DNA from: an uncultured Ferrovibrio sp.
GTDB lineage: Bacteria; Pseudomonadota; Alphaproteobacteria; Ferrovibrionales; Ferrovibrionaceae
Length of the DNA: 64,000 nucleotides
Direction: 5' to 3'
Assembly: GCF_937960835.1 (NCBI RefSeq)
Contig: NZ_CALGPC010000011.1
Location: 62,001-126,000 of the forward strand
Part shown: piece after piece, positions 8,510 through 18,135 of the stretch
How positions within the stretch are numbered: the stretch's first letter is position 1
How the letters are laid out: each line of letters begins with the position of its first letter
Program-made: the position numbers and the translations under genes
The notes under the pieces: generated by a model
Seen by the model: only the letters and a program-made list of their open reading frames with translations
What the model was told of the DNA's origin: nothing
Databases searched by the model: none

Positions 8510-9420
8510 GCCACCCTCCGCCTGAAGGGCGTCGTGGCAACGGCAAAGCCAGCCAGGATGAGAAGAATGCCAACGACGTGGAAGCTACGTACCGGCTCGC
8601 CCAGCAGGATGAAGGCCAGCAGTGCTGTAAATACCGCGACCAGATGGAAGGAAACCCCGGTCACGCCTGCGCCCAACATCGCAACACAGCGGTTCCACAA
8701 AATGAAGGCGAAGAGCGAAGCGAATATCCCGATATAAAGTACCGCCGCCAGCGATACCAAATCGAATGGAATGACCGCACCAGATCGAAGCTCGCAGAGC
8801 CAGAAGGGTGCCAGGACCAGCAGGCCCGCCGCCATCGTAGCAGCCAGGAAAACCATCGGATCGAGGACGGGATCGCGCCGGCGCAGCAATACCGAATAAA
8901 GCGCGTAGTTCAGGATCGCCAGCAGCACGAGCAGATCGGCCCGTCCAAACTGCATAGCCAAGAGAAGCGAGACATCGCCGCGCGAAACGATCCAGCAGAC
9001 ACCGGCAAAGGACACCGCGATCCCGAGCAGCGTTCGCCACGACACGGTTTCGCGGCCAAGCAGAAATGCCACGGCCGGGATCATCAGCGGCAAGGTCGAG
9101 TTCAGGAAAGCGACGTTTACCGCTGGCACGGTATGCAGGGCCACGTAGGCCAGCGCGTTGTAGCCCGCAATGCCAAAACTGCCGCAGAGCAGGACGAGCC
9201 AGCGGTGACGCCACAGCAGGCTGCGCTGCCGCCAAAGCCCACTGGCGGTGAAAGGCAGAAGCAGCATGAAGGCTACCAGCCAGCGACCTACCGCCAAGGA
9301 CACCGGCGGCATGGTGTCGGCCAGGCCGCGACCCAGCACGAGGTTGCCGGCCCAGAAGGCTGGCGGCAGCCACAGCAGCAGATAGGGCCGGCGCCAGATC
9401 GCCTCTGCCCAGGCCGGCAT
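8506..9420 (-). CDS. EamA/DMT-family transporter
   Basis: A 304-residue inner-membrane protein with ten predicted hydrophobic segments and two EamA repeats; features include NLVLGRGLAD near the N-terminus, the LAYVALHTVPAVNVAFLNSTLPLMIPAVAFLLG segment, and a C-terminal LLAFILLGEPV. Substrate cannot be read from sequence; relatives export amino acids or metabolites. ATG 9420 was chosen because the longer frame overlaps the upstream AlaX gene. It lies 4 nt downstream of AlaX and overlaps the MarR gene, so alaX-eamA-marR is one operon. Confidence 0.88.
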   Translation of the reverse strand: MPAWAEAIWRRPYLLLWLPPAFWAGNLVLGRGLADTMPPVSLAVGRWLVAFMLLLPFTASGLWRQRSLLWRHRWLVLLCGSFGIAGYNALAYVALHTVPAVNVAFLNSTLPLMIPAVAFLLGRETVSWRTLLGIAVSFAGVCWIVSRGDVSLLLAMQFGRADLLVLLAILNYALYSVLLRRRDPVLDPMVFLAATMAAGLLVLAPFWLCELRSGAVIPFDLVSLAAVLYIGIFASLFAFILWNRCVAMLGAGVTGVSFHLVAVFTALLAFILLGEPVRSFHVVGILLILAGFAVATTPFRRRVA

Positions 9421-9424
9421 CGGC

Positions 9425-10141
9425 TTATCCCACGAGGCCGATGCGTATGCGGCGGTTATGCCGTCCCTTGTTGTCGATCTTGAGAATCCGCACCGGCCGC
9501 GACTCTCCCGTGGCATCGAGATGCGTGCCGCCGCAAGCCTGCCGGTCGAGTCCTGCGATTTCGATCACGCGGATCAGGCCATCGCTGGTCGGCGGCGGCG
9601 CCACCGAGCGCGAGCGCAGCAGACCCTTCTCCGCATAGGCCTCCTCCTCGGTGACATAAGTCTGCTTAACCGGCAGATTCTGGCGGATCACATCGTTGAT
9701 GACAGGCTCCAGCGCACGCAGCCGGTCGTTATCCGCATCGGGCAGATCGAAATCGACCCGGGCCGTGCCATCGGCATTCATCTGCGCGCCGGTGACCAGT
9801 GCCCCGTCGAAGGCCTGATAGACCAGCGCATTGATGACATGCAGATCGGTGTGCAGCTCGCGCATGAGCTGGCGGAAGGCCGGATCGACCCGCGCCTCGA
9901 CTTCACCGGCCAACTCCACCGGCTCCTGCAGCCGGATCCACATGCGGCCGCCGATGCTCTCAAAGCCCGCAACGCCGACAGGTCCCGCCTCGCCTTCCAG
10001 CACGCCCTGATCCGGCAGCTGGCCACCGCCGCCAGGATAGAAAGGCATCTCGGCCAGCCGGACCCGGCCGGGCTGGCTTTCCAGCACCGGGCTGCGCAGG
10101 GTCAGAACATCGGGGTGGTCATGACAATAATATCGGGACAT
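9425..10141 (-). CDS. Alanyl-tRNA editing protein, AlaX type
   Basis: A 238-residue free-standing relative of the AlaRS editing domain. It has the first zinc motif HTDLH (about residue 138), then CGGTH near 200 supplying Cys and His, and FYPGGGGQLPDQG near residue 35. The family hydrolyses mischarged Ser-tRNA(Ala) or Gly-tRNA(Ala). It begins the leftward operon with the EamA exporter and MarR regulator. Confidence 0.9.
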   Translation of the reverse strand: MSRYYCHDHPDVLTLRSPVLESQPGRVRLAEMPFYPGGGGQLPDQGVLEGEAGPVGVAGFESIGGRMWIRLQEPVELAGEVEARVDPAFRQLMRELHTDLHVINALVYQAFDGALVTGAQMNADGTARVDFDLPDADNDRLRALEPVINDVIRQNLPVKQTYVTEEEAYAEKGLLRSRSVAPPPTSDGLIRVIEIAGLDRQACGGTHLDATGESRPVRILKIDNKGRHNRRIRIGLVG

Positions 10142-10225
10142 CGCAGCCTCATTACTCCAGCTTGTCAGGCCGGGGCGGAAAATAGACAGGCTGCCACCAG
10201 GCTTCTTGGCAAAAATTGCAAGCAG

Positions 10226-11089
10226 CTAGGCTGCCCGGATGCCGCGTTGGGCCGCGACGAACTGCCGGGGCGTGATTCCGTAGGCTCGGCGGAAATGACG
10301 GTTCAGGGCGCTCTGATCGAAGAAGCCGGCCGCCACCGCTGCCTCGGCTATCGGCATGCCGGCGCGCAGATGCCGCAGCGCAACCCGCAACCGGATCTGC
10401 GTCAGATAGGCATGCGGCGTCAGGCCGGTTGCCCGGCGGAATTGCCGGATGAGCTGAAACGGACTCAAGCCAAGCGGCGCAGCCAGATCGTCCAGGGTCA
10501 GGCGCTCGGCATGGCGCTCTTCCATTACCGGGCGCAGCCGTTGCAGCAGATACCGATCGCCCGCCTCGGGCTCAGCCGCAGCCCGCCGGCTGCCATAGCG
10601 GCTGCACAGCACGGCAAAACCCTGCGCCAGCAATTCCTGCTGGCGCAGCCGGTCCTCACCCCGCTCCAAGGCGCGATGCAGATCGTGGAAGGCCGCGATC
10701 AGCTCCGGGTCGCGGAAGACATTCGCGGTGAAGTAAGCCGGGCGCGCCAAGCCAGCCAAGCGGGTGGCTTCGGCGATAGCCTGCTCCTCCATATATAAGG
10801 AGCGGTAGCGCCAGCGCGGGCTGCGCGCCATGCGGCCGGAATGCGGCTCATCGGGATTGAAGACGAGCAGAACATCTTCCCGGGCTTCCTCGGTCTGGCC
10901 CCGGCTGGTGAATTCGGCGCCGCCGGCTTCCGTCACCGCCACCACCAGCGCCTCGTGGCTGTGCGGGGCATAGTCATGGCAGGTGAAGTCGGCATGCAAC
11001 AGGCTGAGACCGGCGGTATGCCGGTCCTGCCAGAACCGCGCGGCATTCTTCCGGGATGTCCGGGACAGATCCATCTCCTCCATCTCCAT
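10226..11089 (-). CDS. AraC-family transcriptional regulator
   Basis: About 287 residues. The N-terminal cupin-like sensor has HSHEALVVAVTEAG and NPDEPHSG; the C-terminal 100 residues are two HTH motifs, LDDLAAPLGLSPFQLIRQFRRATGLTPHAYL and the AVAAGFFDQSALNRHFRRAYGITP repeat. The longer reading frame upstream is not supported, so ATG 11089 is used (ATG 11074 is an alternative). Effector unknown. It sits alone, ending 84 nt before the AlaX start on the same strand. Confidence 0.88.
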   Translation of the reverse strand: MEMEEMDLSRTSRKNAARFWQDRHTAGLSLLHADFTCHDYAPHSHEALVVAVTEAGGAEFTSRGQTEEAREDVLLVFNPDEPHSGRMARSPRWRYRSLYMEEQAIAEATRLAGLARPAYFTANVFRDPELIAAFHDLHRALERGEDRLRQQELLAQGFAVLCSRYGSRRAAAEPEAGDRYLLQRLRPVMEERHAERLTLDDLAAPLGLSPFQLIRQFRRATGLTPHAYLTQIRLRVALRHLRAGMPIAEAAVAAGFFDQSALNRHFRRAYGITPRQFVAAQRGIRAA

Positions 11090-11247
11090 TCGCGCAGGAT
11101 AAAGCCGGCTCCGCGACGGAGTCACCGGTTTGTCGCAGCGCGGCATCTCCCAGATCCGCAGCCTGCGGCCTTGCGCCGCGCCCGGTCCTGCCCTGTTCCG
11201 GGGGCCAATCGCTGGATTAGCCCCCGCCCGCCCTATATCCTTTAGCG

Positions 11248-11445
11248 ATGCAATCGATTGTTCATACCCTGATACCGGTTTTCGCGGGCGCCACCTTCCT
11301 GGTGCTGTGCGTGGGCATCTTTGCACTGTTCCGGGGCGGCCGCTTCAACCGGTCCTATTCGAATCTGTTGATGCGCTGGCGCATCCTGCTGCAATTCATT
11401 GCCATCATCCTGATCGGCATAGCGGCTTTCGCCTTCCGGAACTGA
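11248..11445 (+). CDS. Twin transmembrane HIG1-domain protein
   Basis: A 65-residue protein with two hydrophobic helices (about 8-28 and 46-62) joined by the HIG1 signature loop SNLLMRWRILLQF. HIG1 proteins in alphaproteobacteria and mitochondria associate with respiratory complexes. It lies 11 nt upstream of the cobalamin adenosyltransferase on the same strand, so the two are probably co-transcribed. Confidence 0.85.
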   Translation: MQSIVHTLIPVFAGATFLVLCVGIFALFRGGRFNRSYSNLLMRWRILLQFIAIILIGIAAFAFRN

Positions 11446-11456
11446 GACTGCCTGAT

Positions 11457-12032
11457 ATGGTGAAACTGGATCGCATCTATACGCGCGGCGGCGACAAGGG
11501 CATGACCTCGCTCGGCAACGGCGAGCGGGTCCCCAAGCATGACCTGCGCGTGGAAGCCTATGGCGCCATCGACGAAGCCAATGCTGCGCTGGGCCTGGCC
11601 CGCCTGCATACGGCCGGAACCGATCTGGATGCCATGCTGTCGCGCATTCAGAATGACCTGTTCGATCTGGGCGCTGATCTTTCAACGCCGGAGGATGAAG
11701 AGGAAAGCCGCCGCCGGCCGGCTCTGCGGGTAGCCCAGGTCCAGGTCGACCGGCTGGAAGCCGAGATCGACGCCATGAATGCCCGGCTGGCGCCGCTGAC
11801 CTCCTTCGTGCTGCCAGGCGGCAGTCCTGCCGCCGCCTATCTGCATCTGGCGCGAACCGTGGTGCGCCGGGCCGAGCGCCTGGTGACGGCACTGCAGGAT
11901 GCCGAGCCGATCAATCCGGCTGCACTTGCCTATATCAACCGGCTTTCCGATCATCTTTTCGTGGCCGCCCGCCATGCCAACCAGGATGGCGCTGGCGACG
12001 TACTCTGGGTTCCGGGCCTCAACCGCGGGTAA
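11457..12032 (+). CDS. pduO: PduO-type cob(I)alamin adenosyltransferase
   Basis: A 191-residue protein with the N-terminal ATP-binding motif TRGGDKGMTSL, VEAYGAIDEANAALGLAR, and C-terminal FVLPGGS and RLSDHLFVAARHAN. It transfers the adenosyl group of ATP to cob(I)alamin to make adenosylcobalamin. The AdoCbl-requiring ethylmalonyl-CoA mutase encoded about 8 kb away is a likely consumer. ATG 11457 directly precedes VKLDRIYTRGG. Confidence 0.92.
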   Translation: MVKLDRIYTRGGDKGMTSLGNGERVPKHDLRVEAYGAIDEANAALGLARLHTAGTDLDAMLSRIQNDLFDLGADLSTPEDEEESRRRPALRVAQVQVDRLEAEIDAMNARLAPLTSFVLPGGSPAAAYLHLARTVVRRAERLVTALQDAEPINPAALAYINRLSDHLFVAARHANQDGAGDVLWVPGLNRG

Positions 12033-12183
12033 GGTATCCGGCGCGGCGAGGCTTTCAGCCCGGCAAATTCTGCCGCCCGCATCCCGCCACTTCCTTCCCC
12101 CGGCAGAAGTTTCCGCGTTTACCGAAACCGGAAACATTCTGAAATCTCCTGAAATATCATTGCGTTACAATGTGACAGCGCCT

Positions 12184-12200
12184 CTGGCACGCGGCTTGCT
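12184..12200 (+). promoter_or_regulatory. Sigma-54 (-24/-12) promoter of the flagellar hook operon
   Basis: CTGGCACG-CGGC-TTGCT matches the sigma-54 consensus at every informative position, with the GG at 12186-12187 and GC at 12198-12199 spaced by 10 bp. It lies 38 bp before the flgE start, leaving room for a short leader and the AGGAGG ribosome site. Sigma-54 control of hook and rod genes is established in several alphaproteobacteria, usually with an NtrC-type activator. Confidence 0.9.
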
Positions 12201-12238
12201 CCAGTACGGGCAAATCGGTTCCAGCCAGGAGGCATGCT

Positions 12239-13594
12239 ATGTCGATCAGTGGTGCAATGCAGACGGCGATCTCAGGCCTGAATGGCCAATCGACCGCCAT
12301 TGGTTACATCTCGGACAACGTCGCGAATGCGAGCACCATCGGTTACAAGAAGGTGGAATCGCGTTTCCAGACGATGGTGACGCAGACCAGCGCGCAGGCG
12401 AACACCCACTCGCCGGGCGGCTCGATCAACCAGCCCTTCTTCTCCAACGCATCGCAGGGCGCGATCCAGCAGGTGAGCTCGACCACCTCGATTGCCCTGG
12501 TCGGCGGCGGCTTCATCCCGGTTTCGAAGAAGGCCGGTCAGGATCAGAATAGCGGCCTGCCGCTGTTCGAGACCACCAGCTATTACACCCGTGTCGGCGA
12601 CTTCAACCAGAACAGCGATGGCTATCTGGTCAACTCGTCGGGCTACTTCCTGCGCGGCTGGCCGGTCGACCCGGCGACCGGCGTGGTCGACAGCTCGCAT
12701 ACCGAGGAAGTCCGCGTGTCCAACCTGCTGGACGCCCCGGTGGCGACCAACCTGGTGGATTACGCCGCAAACCTGCCGTCCAACATCACGGATCCGAACG
12801 GCGCCCTGCCGGCCACCCTGCCGCTCAGCTCGATCCAGATTTTCGACGCCCTGGGCAACGCGCGCACCCTCGATCTGAGCTGGACCCGGATTGGCACAAA
12901 TCAGTGGGAACTCAACATCTCCGCCCCGGACGATATCGCCACCCCGGTGATCGGTCCGATCATTGTCGAGTTCGGCGGTCCGTTGGGCGGCGTTGGCGAC
13001 CCCACCACGCCGGGTACGATCTCCAACATCGATGTCGGCGGCGCTGCGGGTACCATCACCGCGACTCCGGCCAACGCCGTGAACGACAATGCGGCGATGA
13101 CCTTCGAGCTCGATTTCGGCAACGGCGTTCAGGCAGTTACGCTCGATCTGGGTTCCTATGGCAACTCCATCGGCACCACCCAGTATGCCGGCGATACGCT
13201 GACCTTGAACGACTTCAAGCAGAACGGCGTGCCGCAGGGCAACTTCAAGAGCCTGACCATCGACGAAGACGGCTTCGTCTCGGTCACCTTCGACAACGGC
13301 AACGTGAAGCAGTTCTACCAGATCCCGGTTGCCAAGTTCCGCGATCCGACCGAGCTGGACCGCGTCGCCGGCAACGCCTTCGTCGAAACCCCGAACTCCG
13401 GCGCAGCCGTGCTGTCGCAGTCGGGCACCAGCGGCGCCGGGGACTTCGTTTCGGCTGCCGTCGAGGGCTCGAACGTGGATATCGCGGAGGAGTTCTCCAA
13501 GCTGATCGTTGCGCAGCGCACCTACTCGGCCAATGCCCGCATCATCACGGCGTCGGACGAGCTGCTGCAGGAGACGATCAACATCCGCCGCTAA
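12239..13594 (+). CDS. flgE: Flagellar hook protein FlgE
   Basis: A 451-residue extracellular axial protein that polymerises into the hook. The N-terminal heptad segment (SGAMQTAISGLNGQSTAIG, then NVANASTIGYKK) and the C-terminal VDIAEEFSKLIVAQRTYSANARI segment are the conserved coiled-coil ends that form the inner tube; the middle carries the variable domains. A strong AGGAGG lies at 12228-12232 region, 7 nt before ATG 12239. First gene of flgE-flgK-flgL behind the sigma-54 promoter. Confidence 0.95.
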   Translation: MSISGAMQTAISGLNGQSTAIGYISDNVANASTIGYKKVESRFQTMVTQTSAQANTHSPGGSINQPFFSNASQGAIQQVSSTTSIALVGGGFIPVSKKAGQDQNSGLPLFETTSYYTRVGDFNQNSDGYLVNSSGYFLRGWPVDPATGVVDSSHTEEVRVSNLLDAPVATNLVDYAANLPSNITDPNGALPATLPLSSIQIFDALGNARTLDLSWTRIGTNQWELNISAPDDIATPVIGPIIVEFGGPLGGVGDPTTPGTISNIDVGGAAGTITATPANAVNDNAAMTFELDFGNGVQAVTLDLGSYGNSIGTTQYAGDTLTLNDFKQNGVPQGNFKSLTIDEDGFVSVTFDNGNVKQFYQIPVAKFRDPTELDRVAGNAFVETPNSGAAVLSQSGTSGAGDFVSAAVEGSNVDIAEEFSKLIVAQRTYSANARIITASDELLQETINIRR

Positions 13595-13606
13595 CTTGAA
13601 CTGATC

Positions 13607-13660
13607 GCCGGGCAGCGAATGCCCGGCGGTAGGACGCCGGCGGCACAGAAGGTGCCGCCG
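13607..13660 (+). other. Two consecutive hairpins between flgE and flgK
   Basis: Stem 1: 13607-13614 pairs with 13620-13627 (8 bp, loop GCGAA). Stem 2: 13638-13646 pairs with 13652-13660 (9 bp, loop AGAAG). No T-run follows, so these are more likely mRNA stabilisers or processing sites that set the high hook-protein to hook-associated-protein ratio than terminators. That role is inference. Confidence 0.55.
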
Positions 13661-13682
13661 CTACCTGCAAAGGATCCGAGTC

Positions 13683-15149
13683 ATGTCGTTGAGCGCTGCC
13701 CTAAACACTGCCGTTATCGGCCTTACTACGCTGCAACAACAGACCCGCATCGTTTCGGGCAACATCTCGAACGCGCAGAACGAGAACTACAGCCGCAAGA
13801 TCGCCAATCTCACGACGCCGGTCGCCGATGGACTGCCGCAGGCAGCCCTGATCGCCAGCATCACCCGCGTCGTCGCGCCGGAGGTCCGCGCCGATCTCTA
13901 CAAGCAGGCCGGCGAATACGGCAAAACATCCACGCAGCTGCAATACGCGCGCGATCTGGCCGAAATCCTGGACGCCACGGTCACCACTGGCGAACAGCCG
14001 ACTCTCATGGCTTCCATGACCCGCTTCGAAAATGCCTGGAAGGCCTTGGAAGCGACGCCGGAAGACATGGAGCTGCGCAACCAGGTCATCTTGCGGGCCG
14101 AGGAACTGACCGCGGAAATCCGCCGGCTGTACAATACCCGCTCTACGCTTGAGACGCGGGCACGGCAGAATATCCAGGCCGACATCCAGACCATCAACGA
14201 AGCAGCCGCGGAAATTGCCAAGCTCAACACGCAGGTTGCGCTGCAGAAGGCGAGCGGCGGCATTACCGGCGATTTCGAAGATCTGCGCGACCAGCAGATC
14301 GCCAAGATCGCCGAGCGCGTCGGCATCCGCACGCTGACCAACGATCGCGGCGAGGTGTTCGTCTATACGAACGAAGGCGTGCAGATCGTCGGCAGCATCG
14401 CGCAGGAATTCACTTACGATCCGAGCACCGGCAATCTGACCGTGCGCGGCGGAACGCAGCCCCTGAACAGCGGCTTCAAGGGCGGCAGCATTCAGGCCTC
14501 GCTAGACTATATCGAGCCGATCACGCTGATCACACCTACGCCGGCGCCACCTGCTACCGCCGCCCAGGTTTCGAATATCAGCAGCGATCCGAATGTTCAG
14601 ACGCTGGCGAAGTTCTTCAACCAGCTCGATGCCTTCGCGGCCAATCTGGTGCAGGTGGTAAACACGGCCTATGGCGGCAACTTCTTCAATACGCCGACGC
14701 CCGGGGCTGAAGGCGGCGACATCATGGTGGAAGAAACCGCTGCGACGCTGAATCCCGCCGCCGCAGGCGCCGTACAGCAGGCCATGCGCATGCCCGATGC
14801 CCTGCTGCGGGATTACGAAGTCAATCCAGATTATCTGCCCGCCGGCGGCCTGCCGGCTGGCCGCGTTCTCGATCCGAACGGCCTGAAGGTTGCAAACATC
14901 AATATCTTCGGCCTTGCAAGCGCGATCCTGTCCTATCACGCCCGCAATGCCGCGGATACCGAGGTCCGCATGGATACGGCCGAGCGCCAGCACCATGCTT
15001 TGGATCAGAAGCTGCGCAACCTGACCGGCGTCAACATCGACGACGAGCTGGCACAGCTGCAGCTTCTGACGACGAATTACGCGGCTTTGGCCAATGTCAT
15101 GAACACGATCACAGAGATGTTCGACCAGCTGGTCAACATCGGGAGGTAA
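13683..15149 (+). CDS. flgK: Flagellar hook-associated protein 1 FlgK
   Basis: A 488-residue junction protein between hook and filament. N-terminal SLSAALNTAVIGLTTLQQQTRIVSGNISNAQNENYSRK pattern and C-terminal GVNIDDELAQLQLLTTNYAALANVMNTITEMFD pattern are the FlgK ends (given here as non-contiguous landmarks). The length is at the short end for FlgK, implying a small central domain. ATG 13683 follows a GGATCC-like weak ribosome site; it lies between flgE and flgL in the usual order. Confidence 0.92.
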   Translation: MSLSAALNTAVIGLTTLQQQTRIVSGNISNAQNENYSRKIANLTTPVADGLPQAALIASITRVVAPEVRADLYKQAGEYGKTSTQLQYARDLAEILDATVTTGEQPTLMASMTRFENAWKALEATPEDMELRNQVILRAEELTAEIRRLYNTRSTLETRARQNIQADIQTINEAAAEIAKLNTQVALQKASGGITGDFEDLRDQQIAKIAERVGIRTLTNDRGEVFVYTNEGVQIVGSIAQEFTYDPSTGNLTVRGGTQPLNSGFKGGSIQASLDYIEPITLITPTPAPPATAAQVSNISSDPNVQTLAKFFNQLDAFAANLVQVVNTAYGGNFFNTPTPGAEGGDIMVEETAATLNPAAAGAVQQAMRMPDALLRDYEVNPDYLPAGGLPAGRVLDPNGLKVANINIFGLASAILSYHARNAADTEVRMDTAERQHHALDQKLRNLTGVNIDDELAQLQLLTTNYAALANVMNTITEMFDQLVNIGR

Positions 15150-15152
15150 GCC

Positions 15153-16199
15153 ATGGTAGCCGTCACCGGGTCCACCCAATACGCCCTGCAGCTAGACGTC
15201 ACGCGCAATATCCGGCACCTGAATCTGCAACTCACCAAGCAGAACCAGCAGCTGGGCTCCGGCCGTTACGCCGACGGCCTGATCGGCGTGTCGCAGCGTG
15301 CCCTGGAGCTGAGCCAGCTCAAAGCCCAGCTCGGCACGGTAACCAACTACAAGTCGGCAGTGCAGACGGCGCAGAACCGCGTCGACATGTACGCCTTCAC
15401 CATCGAGGAGATCATCGACATCGCCACCGAGGCGCAGGAAACGATGATCAAGAACCGCGACCCCTTCTTCGCGCGGACTGCTGCACCGCGCGAACAGGCG
15501 ATGGTGATGCTGGACCGCATCGGCAACCTTCTGCAAACCAAGGACGGCAACCGCTTCCTGTTTGCCGGCATCAACTACACGGACAATCCGATCAACGGGC
15601 AGCTGTCGAATATCGGCGGCGGCGGCAACGTCTACCCGCCCGGCGCCGTTCCGGCAGCCTTCGTTCCGGTGACGGGGGCCGGCTCCTTCCCGGCCGGCGC
15701 TTATGCCAACGCCGCCGCCTTCTTCCTTAATCCGGCTCCCTCGGTACCGGGAACCTACGACGACTTCTTCAATACGGCCGGCACGACGCTGTATTCCGAC
15801 GACAATGAACTGGTCAACTATGGCGTCTCGGCTGGTGAAATCGGCTTCCAGCGCGTCATCGATGCGATCATCCGCTTCCGGGACGCGACCGTCGATATCG
15901 ATCTCGATCCAGCCGGCTACCAGGCCCGTGTGGACGATGCCTACGAGCAGCTCATGATCGGCATTGCCGAGATCAAGTCGATTGCGTCGCGCAACGGCTA
16001 CAAGCAGCAGCAACTGAGGGAAATCCAGGAACGGCACGACCGCACGGTCGACGTCCTTAAGACCCGAATCGGCAGCATCGAGAATGCCGACATCGCGGAG
16101 GTTTCGGTGACCATCAAGAACCTGCAGACGGCATTGGAAGCCAGCTACGTGATCACGCGCGACTCCCTGCAGCTTTCGCTGGTGAACTATCTCCGATAA
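15153..16199 (+). CDS. flgL: Flagellar hook-associated protein 3 FlgL
   Basis: A 348-residue flagellin-like protein. The N-terminal coiled coil has LQLTKQNQQLGSGRYADGL and the C-terminal one has VTIKNLQTALEASYVITRDS, as in FlgL. It begins 3 nt after the flgK stop with a GGGAGG ribosome site inside the flgK end, so it is co-translated. A hairpin follows the gene. Confidence 0.9.
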   Translation: MVAVTGSTQYALQLDVTRNIRHLNLQLTKQNQQLGSGRYADGLIGVSQRALELSQLKAQLGTVTNYKSAVQTAQNRVDMYAFTIEEIIDIATEAQETMIKNRDPFFARTAAPREQAMVMLDRIGNLLQTKDGNRFLFAGINYTDNPINGQLSNIGGGGNVYPPGAVPAAFVPVTGAGSFPAGAYANAAAFFLNPAPSVPGTYDDFFNTAGTTLYSDDNELVNYGVSAGEIGFQRVIDAIIRFRDATVDIDLDPAGYQARVDDAYEQLMIGIAEIKSIASRNGYKQQQLREIQERHDRTVDVLKTRIGSIENADIAEVSVTIKNLQTALEASYVITRDSLQLSLVNYLR

Positions 16200-16230
16200 C
16201 AGCGGATTCCGCTGAAATTCCGGGAGAAAC

Positions 16231-16253
16231 GGCCGGCGGGCATCCCGCCGGCC
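16231..16253 (+). terminator. GC-rich hairpin after flgL
   Basis: A 10-bp perfect stem (16231-16240 with 16244-16253) with a 3-nt loop, 32 nt after the flgL stop. There is no clear T-run, so termination efficiency is uncertain, but its position at the end of the flagellar operon supports the role. Confidence 0.55.
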
Positions 16254-16308
16254 GGTTGCGCTTGGCCGTGCATCCCCTATATTCCGGGGCCAAGACACAG
16301 GCTCGGCC

Positions 16309-17703
16309 ATGCAGATCCAGCTCTACAACACGCTTACCCGCCAGAAGGAAGTTTTCGTGCCCCGCGACCCGCAACGGGTCACGATGTATGTCTGCGGCCC
16401 GACGGTCTACAATTTTGCCCATATCGGCAATGCACGGCCGGTGGTGGTATTCGATACGCTCTATCGCCTGCTGCAGCGCCAGTATCCGACGGTGGTCTAT
16501 GTCCGCAACGTCACCGACGTGGACGACAAGATCAACGCCGCCGCCAAGGCCGAGGGCGTGCCGATCAGCACCATCACCGAGCGTTATCACGCAGTCTACA
16601 GCGCCGACATGGCGGCGCTGGGTGCCCTGCCGCCCGTCATCGAGCCAAAGGTGACGCAGCATATCCCGGCGATCATCAGCATGATCGAGCGGCTGATCGC
16701 CAATGGCCATGCCTATGCGGCCGAGGGCCATGTGCTGTTCAACGTGCCTTCGTTCAAGGATTACGGACAACTCTCCCGCCGCGACCGCGACGAAATGATT
16801 GCTGGCGCCCGCGTCGATGTGGCGCCCTACAAGCGCGATCCGGCCGATTTCGTGCTGTGGAAGCCTTCGCCGCCGGACCTGCCCGGCTGGGACAGCCCCT
16901 GGGGCCGCGGCCGTCCGGGCTGGCATATCGAATGCTCGGCCATGATCGAGAAGAATCTCGGCACCGAGACGATCGACATTCATGGCGGCGGCCATGACCT
17001 GATCTTCCCGCACCATGAAAACGAGATCGCGCAAAGCACCTGCGCCCATGGCGGCACGATGTTCTGCCGCTACTGGCTGCATAACGGCTTTGTGAATGTC
17101 GATGCCGAGAAGATGTCGAAATCGCTCGGCAACGTGCTGCTGGTGCATGACCTGCTGACAACAGCGCCCGGCGAAGCGATCCGCCTTGCCCTGCTGTCGG
17201 CGCATTATCGTCAGCCGCTGGACTGGACCGATGCGGGATTGCGCGATGCCAAGGCGCAGCTTGACCGCCTCTATCGCGCCCTGGACGGTCTGAAGGATGT
17301 GCGGGCCGCCGATACAGCGGCACCGGAAGCGTTCATGGCGGCGCTGGCGGATGATCTGAACACGCCGAAGGCCTTGTCGGAACTGCACCAGCTGGCCAAT
17401 GCGGCCAACAAGGCGACCGATGCGGAAGAGCGCAGCCGCCTGAAGGGCGAACTGCTGGCGGCGGGCTGGCTGATGGGGCTGCTGCAGCAGGATCCGGCGA
17501 CCTGGCTGAAAGGCGAAGTGGCCAAGGCCGATATCGATGTCAGCGAGATCGAAGCCCTGATCAAGGCGCGCAAGGAAGCCCGCGCCCGCAAGGACTGGGC
17601 GGAATCCGATCGCATCCGGAACGATCTGGCCGCGCGCGGTATCCTGTTGGAAGACAAGGCTGGCGAGACGACCTGGCGCGTCGCGTCGCAGGTGATGACA
17701 TGA
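16309..17703 (+). CDS. cysS: Cysteinyl-tRNA synthetase
   Basis: A 464-residue class I synthetase. The HIGH motif is HIGN in [11 protein letters not shown] (about residue 43) and KMSKS is intact in [11 protein letters not shown] (about 268). Zinc ligands are the Cys of MYVCGPT, the Cys in HIECSAM, and the His/Glu of FPHHENE. It overlaps sufE by 4 nt (ATGA), so cysteine charging and cysteine sulfur transfer are coupled in one transcript. Confidence 0.96.
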   Translation: MQIQLYNTLTRQKEVFVPRDPQRVTMYVCGPTVYNFAHIGNARPVVVFDTLYRLLQRQYPTVVYVRNVTDVDDKINAAAKAEGVPISTITERYHAVYSADMAALGALPPVIEPKVTQHIPAIISMIERLIANGHAYAAEGHVLFNVPSFKDYGQLSRRDRDEMIAGARVDVAPYKRDPADFVLWKPSPPDLPGWDSPWGRGRPGWHIECSAMIEKNLGTETIDIHGGGHDLIFPHHENEIAQSTCAHGGTMFCRYWLHNGFVNVDAEKMSKSLGNVLLVHDLLTTAPGEAIRLALLSAHYRQPLDWTDAGLRDAKAQLDRLYRALDGLKDVRAADTAAPEAFMAALADDLNTPKALSELHQLANAANKATDAEERSRLKGELLAAGWLMGLLQQDPATWLKGEVAKADIDVSEIEALIKARKEARARKDWAESDRIRNDLAARGILLEDKAGETTWRVASQVMT

Positions 17704-18125
17704 GCGAGAGCATCCAGGAAGTTCAGGACCAGATTGTCGAGGATTTCTCCGTCTTCGACGACTGGATGGACCGTTACCGGTTCCTGATCGATCTCGGCCG
17801 CAGCCTGCCGCCCTATCCGGAGCATCTCAAAACGGATGAGTGGCGGGTGAAGGGCTGCATCAACCGTGCCTGGCTGCATGGCGAGGCACGCGATGGCCGC
17901 GTGTATTACCAGGCCTGCAGCGAGTCGGAGATCGTGGCGGGCCTGATCGCGCTGCTGCTGAAGGTTTATTCCGGCCGCTCGCCGCAGGAGATCGTCGAAA
18001 CCTCGCCCGATTTCCTGCAGCGCATCGGCGTGTGGGAGAACATTACCTCGAACCGGATCACCGGCCTGAACGGCATGATTGCGCTGATCCAGAATGTCGC
18101 GAAGGCGGAACTGAAGGCCGCCTAA
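17700..18125 (+). CDS. sufE: SufE-family cysteine desulfurase sulfur acceptor
   Basis: A 141-residue SufE protein. WRVKGC near residue 47-52 carries the sulfur-accepting cysteine; the usual Q-S-Q following it is replaced by I-N-R. The SFxPEH-like [14 protein letters not shown] segment is conserved. It takes persulfide sulfur from SufS for Fe-S cluster assembly. ATG overlaps the cysS stop. Confidence 0.9.
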   Translation: MSESIQEVQDQIVEDFSVFDDWMDRYRFLIDLGRSLPPYPEHLKTDEWRVKGCINRAWLHGEARDGRVYYQACSESEIVAGLIALLLKVYSGRSPQEIVETSPDFLQRIGVWENITSNRITGLNGMIALIQNVAKAELKAA

Positions 18126-18135
18126 GCCTGCTACC

